16,772 nucleotides of DNA, taken from assembly GCA_903872785.1 (NCBI GenBank), contig CAIQLZ010000052.1:1-16772 (forward strand), read 5' to 3'. Shown in pieces: positions 7,480 through 14,933 of the stretch. Made by a program: the position numbers and the translations under genes. The stretch's first letter is position 1, and each line of letters opens with the position of its first letter. The stretch is from Candidatus Levyibacteriota bacterium. GTDB lineage: Bacteria; Patescibacteriota; Microgenomatia; Levybacterales; UBA12049. The notes beneath the pieces were generated by a model, which was not told the DNA's origin, did not search any database, and was given only the letters and a program-made list of their open reading frames with translations.

Positions 7480-7822
7480 AATTTTGTTCAAGATAATTTT
7501 GGATCTTATCCAGGGAATCTTTCAGCGTAAAATTATAGACAACGTCATTGTCGGTAATTTGGATGCCTAATATAAGTGACGGGTCTTTCTTGAGGATAAC
7601 TTTCTTGTGCGGGAACAATTTTTCAAATTTTTTCAGGTCCGCAGTAATGACAGGACTGGCAATTATGAGGTTTTTCTTTTTTTCTGCAAACTTTAGTCCG
7701 TTAAGGTATTTTTTAAGGTCGGGCCGGCTGATTAATGAAGCAATTTTATTTACCTTTCTTTGGTCAAGGAGATCATTTTGGTAACTGGTTGTTACTAGCC
7801 TGTCGATAGTTTTTTTGTTCAT
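7472..7822 (-). CDS. atpH: F1Fo ATP synthase subunit delta (short form)
   Basis: Identified by position between b and alpha and by the C-terminal motif DPSLILGIQI (80-89), matching the family's DPSLIGG-type strand, followed by a last helix (about 102-114). It has 116 residues, while typical bacterial delta subunits have about 175-180. The missing part is in the N-terminal helical bundle, which normally clamps the alpha N-termini. Only about 50 residues precede the strand NLIIASPV (51-58). No upstream ATG, GTG or TTG extends this frame, and the b gene ends 2 nt before it, so the shortness is not a start-choice artefact. The protein should still link F1 to the peripheral stalk, but with a reduced alpha-binding surface. 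Confidence 0.82.
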   Translation of the reverse strand: MNKKTIDRLVTTSYQNDLLDQRKVNKIASLISRPDLKKYLNGLKFAEKKKNLIIASPVITADLKKFEKLFPHKKVILKKDPSLILGIQITDNDVVYNFTLKDSLDKIQNYLEQNYD

Positions 7823-7824
7823 AT

Positions 7825-8325
7825 TTAGCTTGTATTTATTTTCTTGAGAGCATGAGCGATTACCTCCCCCTGTTCTTTGGCCGAAAACAATTCTTTGACT
7901 GTTTTTTCTAAAAATGCAACAGCCAGTTTGCTTGTGCTTAGCGCAAGTTTCTTTTCGGCTCCGATCGTTTCTCTGGCAATTTGTTCTCTGGCATCGTTCA
8001 AAAGTTTTTCTGTTTGTGTCTTGGCATTCTCATTGATTTTTCTGGATACGTCTAATGCTTCTTCCTTGGCATCTTCAATTATTTTCCTGGATTGAAGTTG
8101 CGCTTGTTTTAAGATTTCTTTTTCTTCGATTACTACTTTTTCCAGCTTTTCTCTTGCTTCCTCTGCCTGTTTTAGTCCGTTCTTAATAGTTGATTGCCTT
8201 TTTTGTAAAGTGTTGAGAACCGGTTTATACAAAAACTTTTTCAAAATAAACAAGATAATTAAAAAATTAACTATCTGAGCTCCCAAAAGTACAGGATTTA
8301 GGCCAAAATTTTTTATAATTTCCAT
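7825..8325 (-). CDS. atpF: F1Fo ATP synthase subunit b
   Basis: The peripheral-stalk subunit, 166 residues. A single N-terminal membrane helix (about 12-32, including IVNFLIILFILKKFLYKPV) leads into a long Glu/Lys/Ala-rich helix (about 38-150) suited to a right-handed coiled coil. Only one b gene is present, so a homodimer is expected, unlike the b/b' pairs of phototrophs. The gene lies 33 nt downstream of atpE and 2 nt upstream of atpH. No Shine-Dalgarno site is seen. Confidence 0.92.
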   Translation of the reverse strand: MEIIKNFGLNPVLLGAQIVNFLIILFILKKFLYKPVLNTLQKRQSTIKNGLKQAEEAREKLEKVVIEEKEILKQAQLQSRKIIEDAKEEALDVSRKINENAKTQTEKLLNDAREQIARETIGAEKKLALSTSKLAVAFLEKTVKELFSAKEQGEVIAHALKKINTS

Positions 8326-8358
8326 AAGTCTAGAAAGTTTTCTTATTTTCAGCTGGAA

Positions 8359-8565
8359 TTATTTACCGAAAGCCAAAATTAGAGAATAAATTGCGATTGC
8401 TTCGGCAAATGCCATAGCGAGGAGCATCGCAGGTAAAATTTTTCCCGAGGCTTCGGGATTTCTTCCGAGTGCTTCCATTGCTCTTGCTCCGATAAAGCCA
8501 ATTGCTAATGCCGGTCCGACACCGCCGAGCGCAATAATCAAACCTCCTGATATACTAAAATTCAT
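8359..8565 (-). CDS. atpE: F1Fo ATP synthase subunit c (ring proteolipid, proton-type)
   Basis: A 68-residue hairpin of two membrane helices (about 5-30 and 45-66) joined by the polar loop GRNPEA (34-39). The ion-binding carboxylate is E55 in AFAEAIAIYSL. The residues that make a sodium site in Ilyobacter-type rings (Gln before the loop, then Glu-Ser-Thr) are replaced by I22 and by E55-A56-I57, so proton coupling is predicted. ATG 8565 is chosen because a consensus Shine-Dalgarno lies 8 nt before it. The in-frame GTG at 8577 sits inside that Shine-Dalgarno and cannot be the start. Products of this gene form the multi-copy rotor ring. Confidence 0.95.
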   Translation of the reverse strand: MNFSISGGLIIALGGVGPALAIGFIGARAMEALGRNPEASGKILPAMLLAMAFAEAIAIYSLILAFGK

Positions 8566-8573
8566 AAACAACT

Positions 8574-8582
8574 TCACCTCCT
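8574..8582 (-). promoter_or_regulatory. Strong Shine-Dalgarno site of atpE
   Basis: AGGAGGTGA on the minus strand, 8 nt before ATG 8565. It is the only full-consensus ribosome-binding site I found among the starts in the window. The other atp genes have none or only weak purine matches. It fixes the atpE start and fits the need for many c subunits per complex. Confidence 0.9.
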
Positions 8583-8609
8583 CTTATTTTGTGTCTAGGT
8601 TCATTTTAC

Positions 8610-8615
8610 ATTATA
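8610..8615 (-). promoter_or_regulatory. Possible internal -10 box ahead of atpE
   Basis: TATAAT on the minus strand in the 84-nt gap between atpB and atpE, with an A-rich tract just upstream. No convincing -35 box sits at 16-18 nt. If active it would give atpE a leader of about 38 nt containing the Shine-Dalgarno site. This is a weak call. Confidence 0.25.
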
Positions 8616-8649
8616 AATATTTTTTGCGCAATAGGTTTTTGCCGTGATT

Positions 8650-9375
8650 TTAGTGAGATTCGTTATGCGCTGTTGTCAGTATTGCCATTCCGACCATTGT
8701 CAGCATTGAGAATACTAAGGCCTGGACTAATCCGACAATTATTTCCAGCATTAAAAACGGAAGAGGAACCACAAAAGCAAAAATCGAGGAAATTGTTACC
8801 AAGACAACTTCACCGGCAAAAATATTGCCGAATAACCTGAATGACAGCGAAACAACTTTAGTTATTTCTGAAACAATTTCCAGGATACCAACGTATAAAT
8901 TTATCGGATTAAAAGAAAAATAGCGGCTCAGATAATTTTTTATTCCTACCGTTTTAATGCTCAGGGCATGCGTGGCAACCAGTGAAATTAAGGCTAATCC
9001 CAGGGTCATATTCAAATCGCTGGTGCTTCCTCTAAAAAGGGGTATGAGTTTGCCCTTTTCATAAAAACCCAATGTTCCGACTCCCGGAATAAGACTGCTC
9101 CAGTTTATTAAGAGAATAAACAGAAAAAAACTCATGAAGTACGGAAAGATTTTTCCGGCGGCATGTTCGGAAATTGACTCCGTTAGTCCATAAAAAATTT
9201 CGATGATGTATTCCAATAAATTTTGAAGAAGATTATTGGGGACTAAATTCATTATTTTTGATACGTAGATGACCCCGGAAATAATTAAAGCGTCTACTAA
9301 CAGCGTATCCAAGAAAGTGTTGGTTACAGGAAATGAGCCGATATGAAATATTGTTTCAGGCGCAAATGAAAGCAT
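8650..9375 (-). CDS. atpB: F1Fo ATP synthase subunit a
   Basis: The stator membrane subunit that forms the ion half-channels, 241 residues with about five to six hydrophobic segments. The essential arginine is R180 in LSFRLFGNIFAGEVV, the family signature, with E189 nearby. Q218 in GLVQALVFSML matches the conserved glutamine of the last helix. It is the first gene of the atp operon, and no atpI/atpZ precedes it. The ATG lies 34 nt after the dnaE stop and only 9 nt after a strong -10 box, so the transcript is probably leaderless or nearly so. No Shine-Dalgarno site is present. Confidence 0.95.
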   Translation of the reverse strand: MLSFAPETIFHIGSFPVTNTFLDTLLVDALIISGVIYVSKIMNLVPNNLLQNLLEYIIEIFYGLTESISEHAAGKIFPYFMSFFLFILLINWSSLIPGVGTLGFYEKGKLIPLFRGSTSDLNMTLGLALISLVATHALSIKTVGIKNYLSRYFSFNPINLYVGILEIVSEITKVVSLSFRLFGNIFAGEVVLVTISSIFAFVVPLPFLMLEIIVGLVQALVFSMLTMVGMAILTTAHNESH

Positions 9376-9384
9376 CTGATTTAG

Positions 9385-9413
9385 ATTTTAAATGTTGTGC
9401 CCTAGTCTGTCAA
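9385..9413 (-). promoter_or_regulatory. Predicted sigma70-type promoter of the atp operon
   Basis: On the minus strand a perfect TTGACA (9413-9408) and TAAAAT (9390-9385) are separated by 17 nt. The -35 box overlaps the dnaE stop codon (TGA, 9412-9410). Transcription would start about 7 nt past the -10 box, near 9378, leaving a leader of only 2-3 nt before the atpB ATG at 9375. Confidence 0.75.
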
Positions 9414-12400
9414 GAAGTTGTAATTTGCGCAATTTTATCGGCAATGATCGCGGGTCTTCCGTTTTTGGTATCTAAATGTCCTTCCACAATTATTACTGAG
9501 TCTTTAATCAATAGGTTTTTATATTGTTCGAATATTCTTGGGAAGACAACGCATTCTACCGAAAGACCTTTTTCATTGCCGATTTGCAAAAAAGCCATTT
9601 CATGATTGTTTTTTTTAGTAAATATTCTTCTTAATGATTCAACTATTCCGCCAATTTTTACGGTTGCTCCCACCTCTTCTTCTGTTAAATATTCAAGCTC
9701 GTGAGAAATCATCGTTTTGACGCGTACAAGATTATCATGTTGAGGATGCGAAGTTAAATAAAAACCAAGAAATTCTTTCTCGAAAGCTAATTTTTCGTTT
9801 AGGGAGAAGTCGTCAACTTTATATTCCGAAATCTTACTTTTTACTTTTGCTTCCTCAGCTTGTCCGAAAAGACTTGTTTGTCCTTCCGTTTCTTGTTTTA
9901 ACTTGCTATGGGTTTTAGCTACAATTTCAGGATAAAACATTAGAATATTCGCCCTGTTGCCAAAAGCATCCAGGGCGCCCGCCTTGGTTAAACTTTCAAT
10001 AGTTTTTTTATTTACGGGTCCGAGATCAACTCTGAAACAAAAATCTTCAAGAGATTTAAATTTACCTTTACTGCGTGCGTCCAAGATGCCTTTTATTGCT
10101 GCCGTCCCGACGTTCTTAATCGCAGTTAAACCAAATCTGATATTTATTTTATTTTCAATGGAGAAATCGCTTTGTGATTTATTGATATCGGGAGGCAATA
10201 CGGTTATTCCTAAACGTTTACATTCCGCTACCGCTTGGGCAATTTTTTCATTCTTTACGGGACCGGTTGTTCCGCGCGACTCCGCAGTTAATAAAGCCGT
10301 CATGAATTCAACCGGATAATGGGCTTTTAGATAAGCCGTCCTGAAGGCGATACTCGCGTACCCTGCCGCATGAGCCTTATTAAAACCATATCCGGCAAAC
10401 GGCTCAAATAATATCCAGAACCCTTCAGCTTTTTTTCTGGTCATTCCGTTGGTAACGCATCCTTCCACAAACTGATCATGTTGCTTTTTCATTTCAGACG
10501 AAATTTTTTTCCCAATTGCCTTTCTTAGCTTATCCGCCTCAAGCCAGGAATACCCGGCAACTTTTATGGCCGTTAAAAGTACATCATCCTGGAAGGTTAT
10601 TACTCCGTAAGATTCCTTTAAAATGTCCGAAAGACGGGGATCGGGATATTTTATTAAGTTTGGATTATGCTTCCTTCTGATAAATTCCGGAATATTTGCC
10701 ATCGGACCGGGTCTGTATAAAGCGACCATGGCCTGGAGATCAAAAATACTCGTCGGTTTTAAATCTTTAATGTATCTACGCATACCCGATGATTCAAGTT
10801 GGAAAATTCCGGTTGTTTCTCCGCTTGAAAGGAGTTCATAGGTTTTTTTATCTTCATATGACAATGCAGACAAATCAACATCTTTTTGTTGATTCTCACT
10901 AATAAATCTGAGTGATTCCTGAATGATCGTTAGATTTCGAAGTCCCAGTAAATCTATCTTTAACAGCCCGATTCCGTCTTCTCCGACAGTGTACATGTCA
11001 TATTGGGTAACTATTTTTTCCCCGTTTGTTTCTTTTTGAAGAGGCGTATATTCAATTAAAGGTTTGTCTGCAATAACAACTCCGGCAGCATGCATTGATG
11101 CATGTCTCGCCACTCCTTCTAATTTTTTCGCCAGATCAAGTAGTCTTTTTGTTTCCGGCTCCGATTGATAAGCCATTTTTAGTTCAAAACTCTGATCGAT
11201 TGCTTTTTCGATGGTCATGGCATGACCTTGCCAGCCAGGAGGAATCAATTTTGCAATTCTGTCAGGTCCAGAATAAGGCATACCCAGGGCCCGTCCCGTA
11301 TCCCTGACTGCTCCTCTGGCCTCCATGGTGCCGAAAGTAATTATTTGCGCGACTTTGTCCCGGCCGTACTTTTGCGTTACATATTCGATAACTTCGTCGC
11401 GACGGTTATCGGCAAAATCCAAATCAATATCGGGAGGCGACGGACGCATCGGATTAAGGAATCTTTCAAAAGGTAATTTAAAAAATAACGGATCAACGTC
11501 GGATATTCCCAATGCATACGACACAATAGATCCCGCATTGGAACCTCTTCCTGGTCCGACAGTTATACCCTGAAGCTTAGCCCAATTTACGAAGTCCGCA
11601 ACTATCAGAATATATGTTTCATAGCCCTTCTTAAGGATAACCGATAGTTCATAATCTGACCTTTCTTGTATGGTAGGCGTAATTTTTTGATATCTTATTT
11701 TTAAGCCCTTCGTAACTTGTTCTTCAATATATTCTGCAGGAGTTTTTTTGCTGGGCACAGCGAAAACAGGCATAATCCATTTACCTAAGGTTATTTCGAC
11801 ATTGCACATGTCGGCAATTTTTACGGTATTTTCTATTGCTTCCGGAATTTGAATGAAAAGACCTTTCATTTCATCCTGACTTTTTATGTAAAAATCCGGA
11901 GAAGAAATCATGGAAAGCCTTCTGTTCTTTGTATCAATAGTTGTTTGAGTTTGTATGCAAAGAAGAATTTCCTGCGCCTCCGCATCGGACTTATTAACAT
12001 AATGGTTGTCATTAGTCGCCACAACGGGAATTCCCATTTTTTTGGAAAGATTAATTAATTTTTCATTCAGAATATCCTGTTCCTTATCTCCGATGCGTTT
12101 TTGCAGCTCTATATAAAAGTTGTCAATTCCAAAAATTTCCGATAAGATACTGGCCCTTTTTTTAGCAGTTTCTTCCTGATTTTGCAAAAGAGGTTCTGCA
12201 ACATATCCGTTGATACATCCGCTCAGGCAGATTAATCCCTCGTGGTGTTCTTTTAAAAGATCCATATCGGTCCTTGGTTTGTAATAATATCCTTCAAGAT
12301 TGGATATTGAGACGATTTTCAGTAAATTTTTATAACCGATATTATTTTTTGCAAGAAGAGTCAGGTGGTTTGAATCCGTATCTATGCCTGCTTCTTTATC

Positions 12401-12628
12401 GTGTCTTGATCTTCGGCTGACATATATTTCACAGCCAATAATCGGTTTTATGTTTTCCTCCAGGCAAGCCTTGTAAAACTTTATTGTTCCGTACATATTG
12501 CCATGATCGGTTATGGCAATAGATTTCATTCCCAATTCTTTTGCGCGGGCTACAATATCCTTTATTTTTGAAAGCCCGTCCAAAAGTGAAAACTCACTGT
12601 GATTATGAAGATGAACAAAATCTGACAT
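9410..12628 (-). CDS. dnaE: DNA polymerase III subunit alpha (DnaE1-type replicative polymerase)
   Basis: The replicative polymerase catalytic subunit, 1072 residues, somewhat shorter than E. coli alpha (1160). An N-terminal PHP domain (1 to about 270) keeps a full set of likely metal ligands (H8, H10, D17, H42, E67, H88, C138, D207, H209). The palm carries GPGRGSNAGS (358-367), PDIDLDF (399-405) and the third catalytic aspartate D559 in KIDLLGL. Fingers follow, then helix-hairpin-helix segments (about 833-890). QTSLF (917-921) is a good beta-clamp-binding pentapeptide, near where the E. coli motif lies. An OB fold (about 985-1070) ends the protein, leaving no room for a large tau-binding tail. 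It starts 2 nt after the GGDEF-like gene, with no Shine-Dalgarno site and a short hairpin just upstream. Confidence 0.96.
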   Translation of the reverse strand: MSDFVHLHNHSEFSLLDGLSKIKDIVARAKELGMKSIAITDHGNMYGTIKFYKACLEENIKPIIGCEIYVSRRSRHDKEAGIDTDSNHLTLLAKNNIGYKNLLKIVSISNLEGYYYKPRTDMDLLKEHHEGLICLSGCINGYVAEPLLQNQEETAKKRASILSEIFGIDNFYIELQKRIGDKEQDILNEKLINLSKKMGIPVVATNDNHYVNKSDAEAQEILLCIQTQTTIDTKNRRLSMISSPDFYIKSQDEMKGLFIQIPEAIENTVKIADMCNVEITLGKWIMPVFAVPSKKTPAEYIEEQVTKGLKIRYQKITPTIQERSDYELSVILKKGYETYILIVADFVNWAKLQGITVGPGRGSNAGSIVSYALGISDVDPLFFKLPFERFLNPMRPSPPDIDLDFADNRRDEVIEYVTQKYGRDKVAQIITFGTMEARGAVRDTGRALGMPYSGPDRIAKLIPPGWQGHAMTIEKAIDQSFELKMAYQSEPETKRLLDLAKKLEGVARHASMHAAGVVIADKPLIEYTPLQKETNGEKIVTQYDMYTVGEDGIGLLKIDLLGLRNLTIIQESLRFISENQQKDVDLSALSYEDKKTYELLSSGETTGIFQLESSGMRRYIKDLKPTSIFDLQAMVALYRPGPMANIPEFIRRKHNPNLIKYPDPRLSDILKESYGVITFQDDVLLTAIKVAGYSWLEADKLRKAIGKKISSEMKKQHDQFVEGCVTNGMTRKKAEGFWILFEPFAGYGFNKAHAAGYASIAFRTAYLKAHYPVEFMTALLTAESRGTTGPVKNEKIAQAVAECKRLGITVLPPDINKSQSDFSIENKINIRFGLTAIKNVGTAAIKGILDARSKGKFKSLEDFCFRVDLGPVNKKTIESLTKAGALDAFGNRANILMFYPEIVAKTHSKLKQETEGQTSLFGQAEEAKVKSKISEYKVDDFSLNEKLAFEKEFLGFYLTSHPQHDNLVRVKTMISHELEYLTEEEVGATVKIGGIVESLRRIFTKKNNHEMAFLQIGNEKGLSVECVVFPRIFEQYKNLLIKDSVIIVEGHLDTKNGRPAIIADKIAQITTS

Positions 12629-12630
12629 AT

Positions 12631-13620
12631 CTAGGAGCCAAAAAGGCTCTTGAAAATATTAAGTAAATCATCCGGAGTTTTGGCTTCATTAATTTGTTGT
12701 TCACTAACGCCTACTTCTTTCAAAAGATTAATAAAAACTTCTTGCCTGGCAGATTCAGCTAGTTTTAAGGTAATGGCTTTTGCACTCGCAAATTTCAATA
12801 AAACAGTCAATAGGGGCTCGCTTAATCTGGAATCTCCGAAAATTGTGGCAATACCCTTAATAAACTTATCCATATTAGTCTCGGTTAAAAGCTCATCTTG
12901 AGGTAGGTTATTTAACCTATCCAAATCTTTCTCTATTTTTATTTCTGCCACATCCTCTTCAAGAATATTTTTAATAGAATTTTGAAAGAAATCATACGCT
13001 AAGCGATTGTCACCAGACGCTAAGAACCTTATAGTTTCCTCTAGCTGTCCTTGGATACGCGAATCACTATATGCCATGAGCGCTGCGGAAATTGAAAAAT
13101 GGAACATAAGCTCATCACGATTAACATGTATTCCGTTATGGAGATTTAAATCTATTTCATTATGTAATTTTTTAATTTCCTCATCTGACAGGTCAAAAAG
13201 CCAGACGGAATATTCATCAGCTGTGTGATTTTCCCTAAGGGGTATTATTTCAGCATTAGGATTTAACTTGGCCTTGTTAACAAGTTGAGTAACGGCTGCT
13301 GCCCCATATAAGATTGCCATATCACCGAAAGGTCTTCCGTATTTTGTATTTGCAGTCTTTAAATTATCTGTATCCGCATACACAACTGCCCATTTTTTTT
13401 CATTTCTAATAGAGTAAGACACCTTGTTAATTAAATAAAACCTCATGTCTCTGTTTTCCACCATGAGTCCTGTTTTTTCACCTATTTGAAAATTTAACTT
13501 GGGTATTTCCAAAAATCTGCCGGGAATTATTGTAAAATTAAGACCTTGCTCTTCCAGCTTATTTTGCCAAGGATTCTTTCTGTCAGCTAATGCTTCATGG
13601 GCTTGAGTTTTTTGCTCCAT
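12631..13620 (-). CDS. Soluble protein with a degenerate GGDEF-like (nucleotidyl-cyclase-fold) domain
   Basis: A 329-residue protein without signal peptide or membrane helix. Residues about 58-190 follow the diguanylate-cyclase pattern. A strand ends in YADTDNLK (81-88), with D83/D85 at the metal-binding DxD position. N91 and G95 match the substrate-loop Asn and Gly, GD at 99-100 follows, and a strand-turn-strand then carries TADEY (133-137) where GGDEF would be. The acidic pair is kept but both glycines are lost. The N-terminal region (1-57) is unrecognised, and the C-terminal part (about 190-329) is helical and acidic. It lies 2 nt after gatB and 2 nt before dnaE in the same direction, so it is co-transcribed with both. 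It may be a catalytically altered nucleotidyl cyclase or polymerase, or a non-catalytic nucleotide sensor. The fold call is reasonable; the function is unknown. Confidence 0.65.
   Translation of the reverse strand: MEQKTQAHEALADRKNPWQNKLEEQGLNFTIIPGRFLEIPKLNFQIGEKTGLMVENRDMRFYLINKVSYSIRNEKKWAVVYADTDNLKTANTKYGRPFGDMAILYGAAAVTQLVNKAKLNPNAEIIPLRENHTADEYSVWLFDLSDEEIKKLHNEIDLNLHNGIHVNRDELMFHFSISAALMAYSDSRIQGQLEETIRFLASGDNRLAYDFFQNSIKNILEEDVAEIKIEKDLDRLNNLPQDELLTETNMDKFIKGIATIFGDSRLSEPLLTVLLKFASAKAITLKLAESARQEVFINLLKEVGVSEQQINEAKTPDDLLNIFKSLFGS
12635..12649 (-). repeat. Inverted repeat (5-bp hairpin) just upstream of the dnaE start
   Basis: On the minus strand GAGCC-TTTTT-GGCTC lies within the last codons of the GGDEF-like gene and ends 6 nt before the dnaE ATG. 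No T-run follows it, so it is not an intrinsic terminator. It would sit where a ribosome initiating at dnaE must land. With 5 bp, chance is possible. Confidence 0.4.
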
Positions 13621-13622
13621 AA

Positions 13623-14933
13623 TTACTGCGCTAAAATTTTTTCTAATTTTTCTTTTACTTCTTTCGCGTTTAATTTTTGCTTTGTTGTTCTCATGACTTG
13701 GCCTAATAGAAACATTATTGCATTTTGTTTGCCATTTTTGTAGTCATTTACTGCTTTTTCATTTTCTTTTAAAACTTTCCCGATTATTCTTTCCATTTCT
13801 ATAACGTCTATTTGTTCCTCCTGCCTTGAATTTAAAATGGTTTGAACTAGCTTAGCGGGTAGAAATGAGTTAATATCGACATTTTTATTTATCAAAAAAT
13901 TAGCTATTTGCTTCGGATTAAGCTTATGTTTTTTGCCGATTCGTACCGTTTCTTCAAAGAAATTTGCTAATGATTTTTCTCTGGTTAAAATTTCCGTATA
14001 ATACTCATTTAAATTATAATTTGCCTTAAACCGGGCAAATGTTGCGGAGGGCGTTTCCGGCATTTGAGATTTTAAATTTAATATTTGAGTCTCTGAGAAG
14101 TGTAACGGCGGTATATCCGGTTCGGGAAAATACCGGTAATCTTGCGCTTCTTCCTTAATCCGTTGGGAAACTGTTTTCTGTTTATTCTCATCCCAACCCC
14201 GTGTTTCCTGAGATGGCAGTGCTTTATCAGTCAAAATTTCTTCCTGTCTTTTTAATTCATAGGCGATTGCTTTTTCAACAAAGCGGAAGGAGTTAATATT
14301 TTTTACTTCGACTTTATAGCGCGGCAACTGCCTTGTAGCCGCCTTTCTCAAAGAAATATTCGGCTCCAAACGCATATTGCCTTTTTCCATATCCGCATCG
14401 GAAACGTTCAGAAAACGGACTATTCGTTGCAGTTTTTTCAGATATTCGACGACTTCCTGAGTGTTTTCAAAATCAGGTTCCGTAACAATCTCGACCAGCG
14501 GAACTCCCGAGCGGTTAAAGTCTATTAAAGAACAGTCACCTTGATGAGTTAATTTAGCCGTGTCTTCTTCCATGTGGACACGCGTTATGCCAATTTTTTT
14601 GCCATTTGAAAGCTCAATGACACCATCCAGGCAAAAAGGCTGATCATACTGGGAGATTTGGAATCCTTTGGCCAGATCAGGATAGAAATAATTTTTTCTG
14701 TCGAATTTAGAAAAATTGGCAATCCGGCAATTCAGGGCCAGACCGATCATTAGACAATAGTCGATTGCTTTTTTGTTCGGCACAGGCAATGCCCCGGGCA
14801 GACCTAAGCAGACGGGGCAGGTATGGGTATTTGGCTTCTCGGTAAAATAGTCAGCTGAGCATCCGCAAAACATTTTAGATTTTGTTTTAAGCTCAACATG
14901 GACCTCCAGGCCGATTACCGCTTTGTAATTCAT
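13623..14933 (-). CDS. gatB: Asp-tRNA(Asn)/Glu-tRNA(Gln) amidotransferase subunit B
   Basis: The tRNA-binding kinase/transamidase subunit of GatCAB, which converts mischarged Glu-tRNA(Gln) and/or Asp-tRNA(Asn) to the amide forms. It has 436 residues, shorter than the usual 470-480. The family start GLEVHVEL (8-15) is followed by the zinc ligands C23, C25, C39 and C42. RKNYFYPDLAKGFQISQY, HMEEDTAKLTH, DFNRSGVPLVEIVTEPD and the motif DYRYFPEPDIPP mark the kinase-like core. The helical and YqeY-like tail (about 305-436) is slightly trimmed. Its ATG overlaps the gatA stop (ATGA), indicating translational coupling. The stop is 2 nt from the next gene. Confidence 0.95.
   Translation of the reverse strand: MNYKAVIGLEVHVELKTKSKMFCGCSADYFTEKPNTHTCPVCLGLPGALPVPNKKAIDYCLMIGLALNCRIANFSKFDRKNYFYPDLAKGFQISQYDQPFCLDGVIELSNGKKIGITRVHMEEDTAKLTHQGDCSLIDFNRSGVPLVEIVTEPDFENTQEVVEYLKKLQRIVRFLNVSDADMEKGNMRLEPNISLRKAATRQLPRYKVEVKNINSFRFVEKAIAYELKRQEEILTDKALPSQETRGWDENKQKTVSQRIKEEAQDYRYFPEPDIPPLHFSETQILNLKSQMPETPSATFARFKANYNLNEYYTEILTREKSLANFFEETVRIGKKHKLNPKQIANFLINKNVDINSFLPAKLVQTILNSRQEEQIDVIEMERIIGKVLKENEKAVNDYKNGKQNAIMFLLGQVMRTTKQKLNAKEVKEKLEKILAQ

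Noticed and set aside
8566..8577. GTG 8577 as the atpE start
   Set aside because: The codon is part of the Shine-Dalgarno sequence itself; ATG 8565 is correctly spaced from it.
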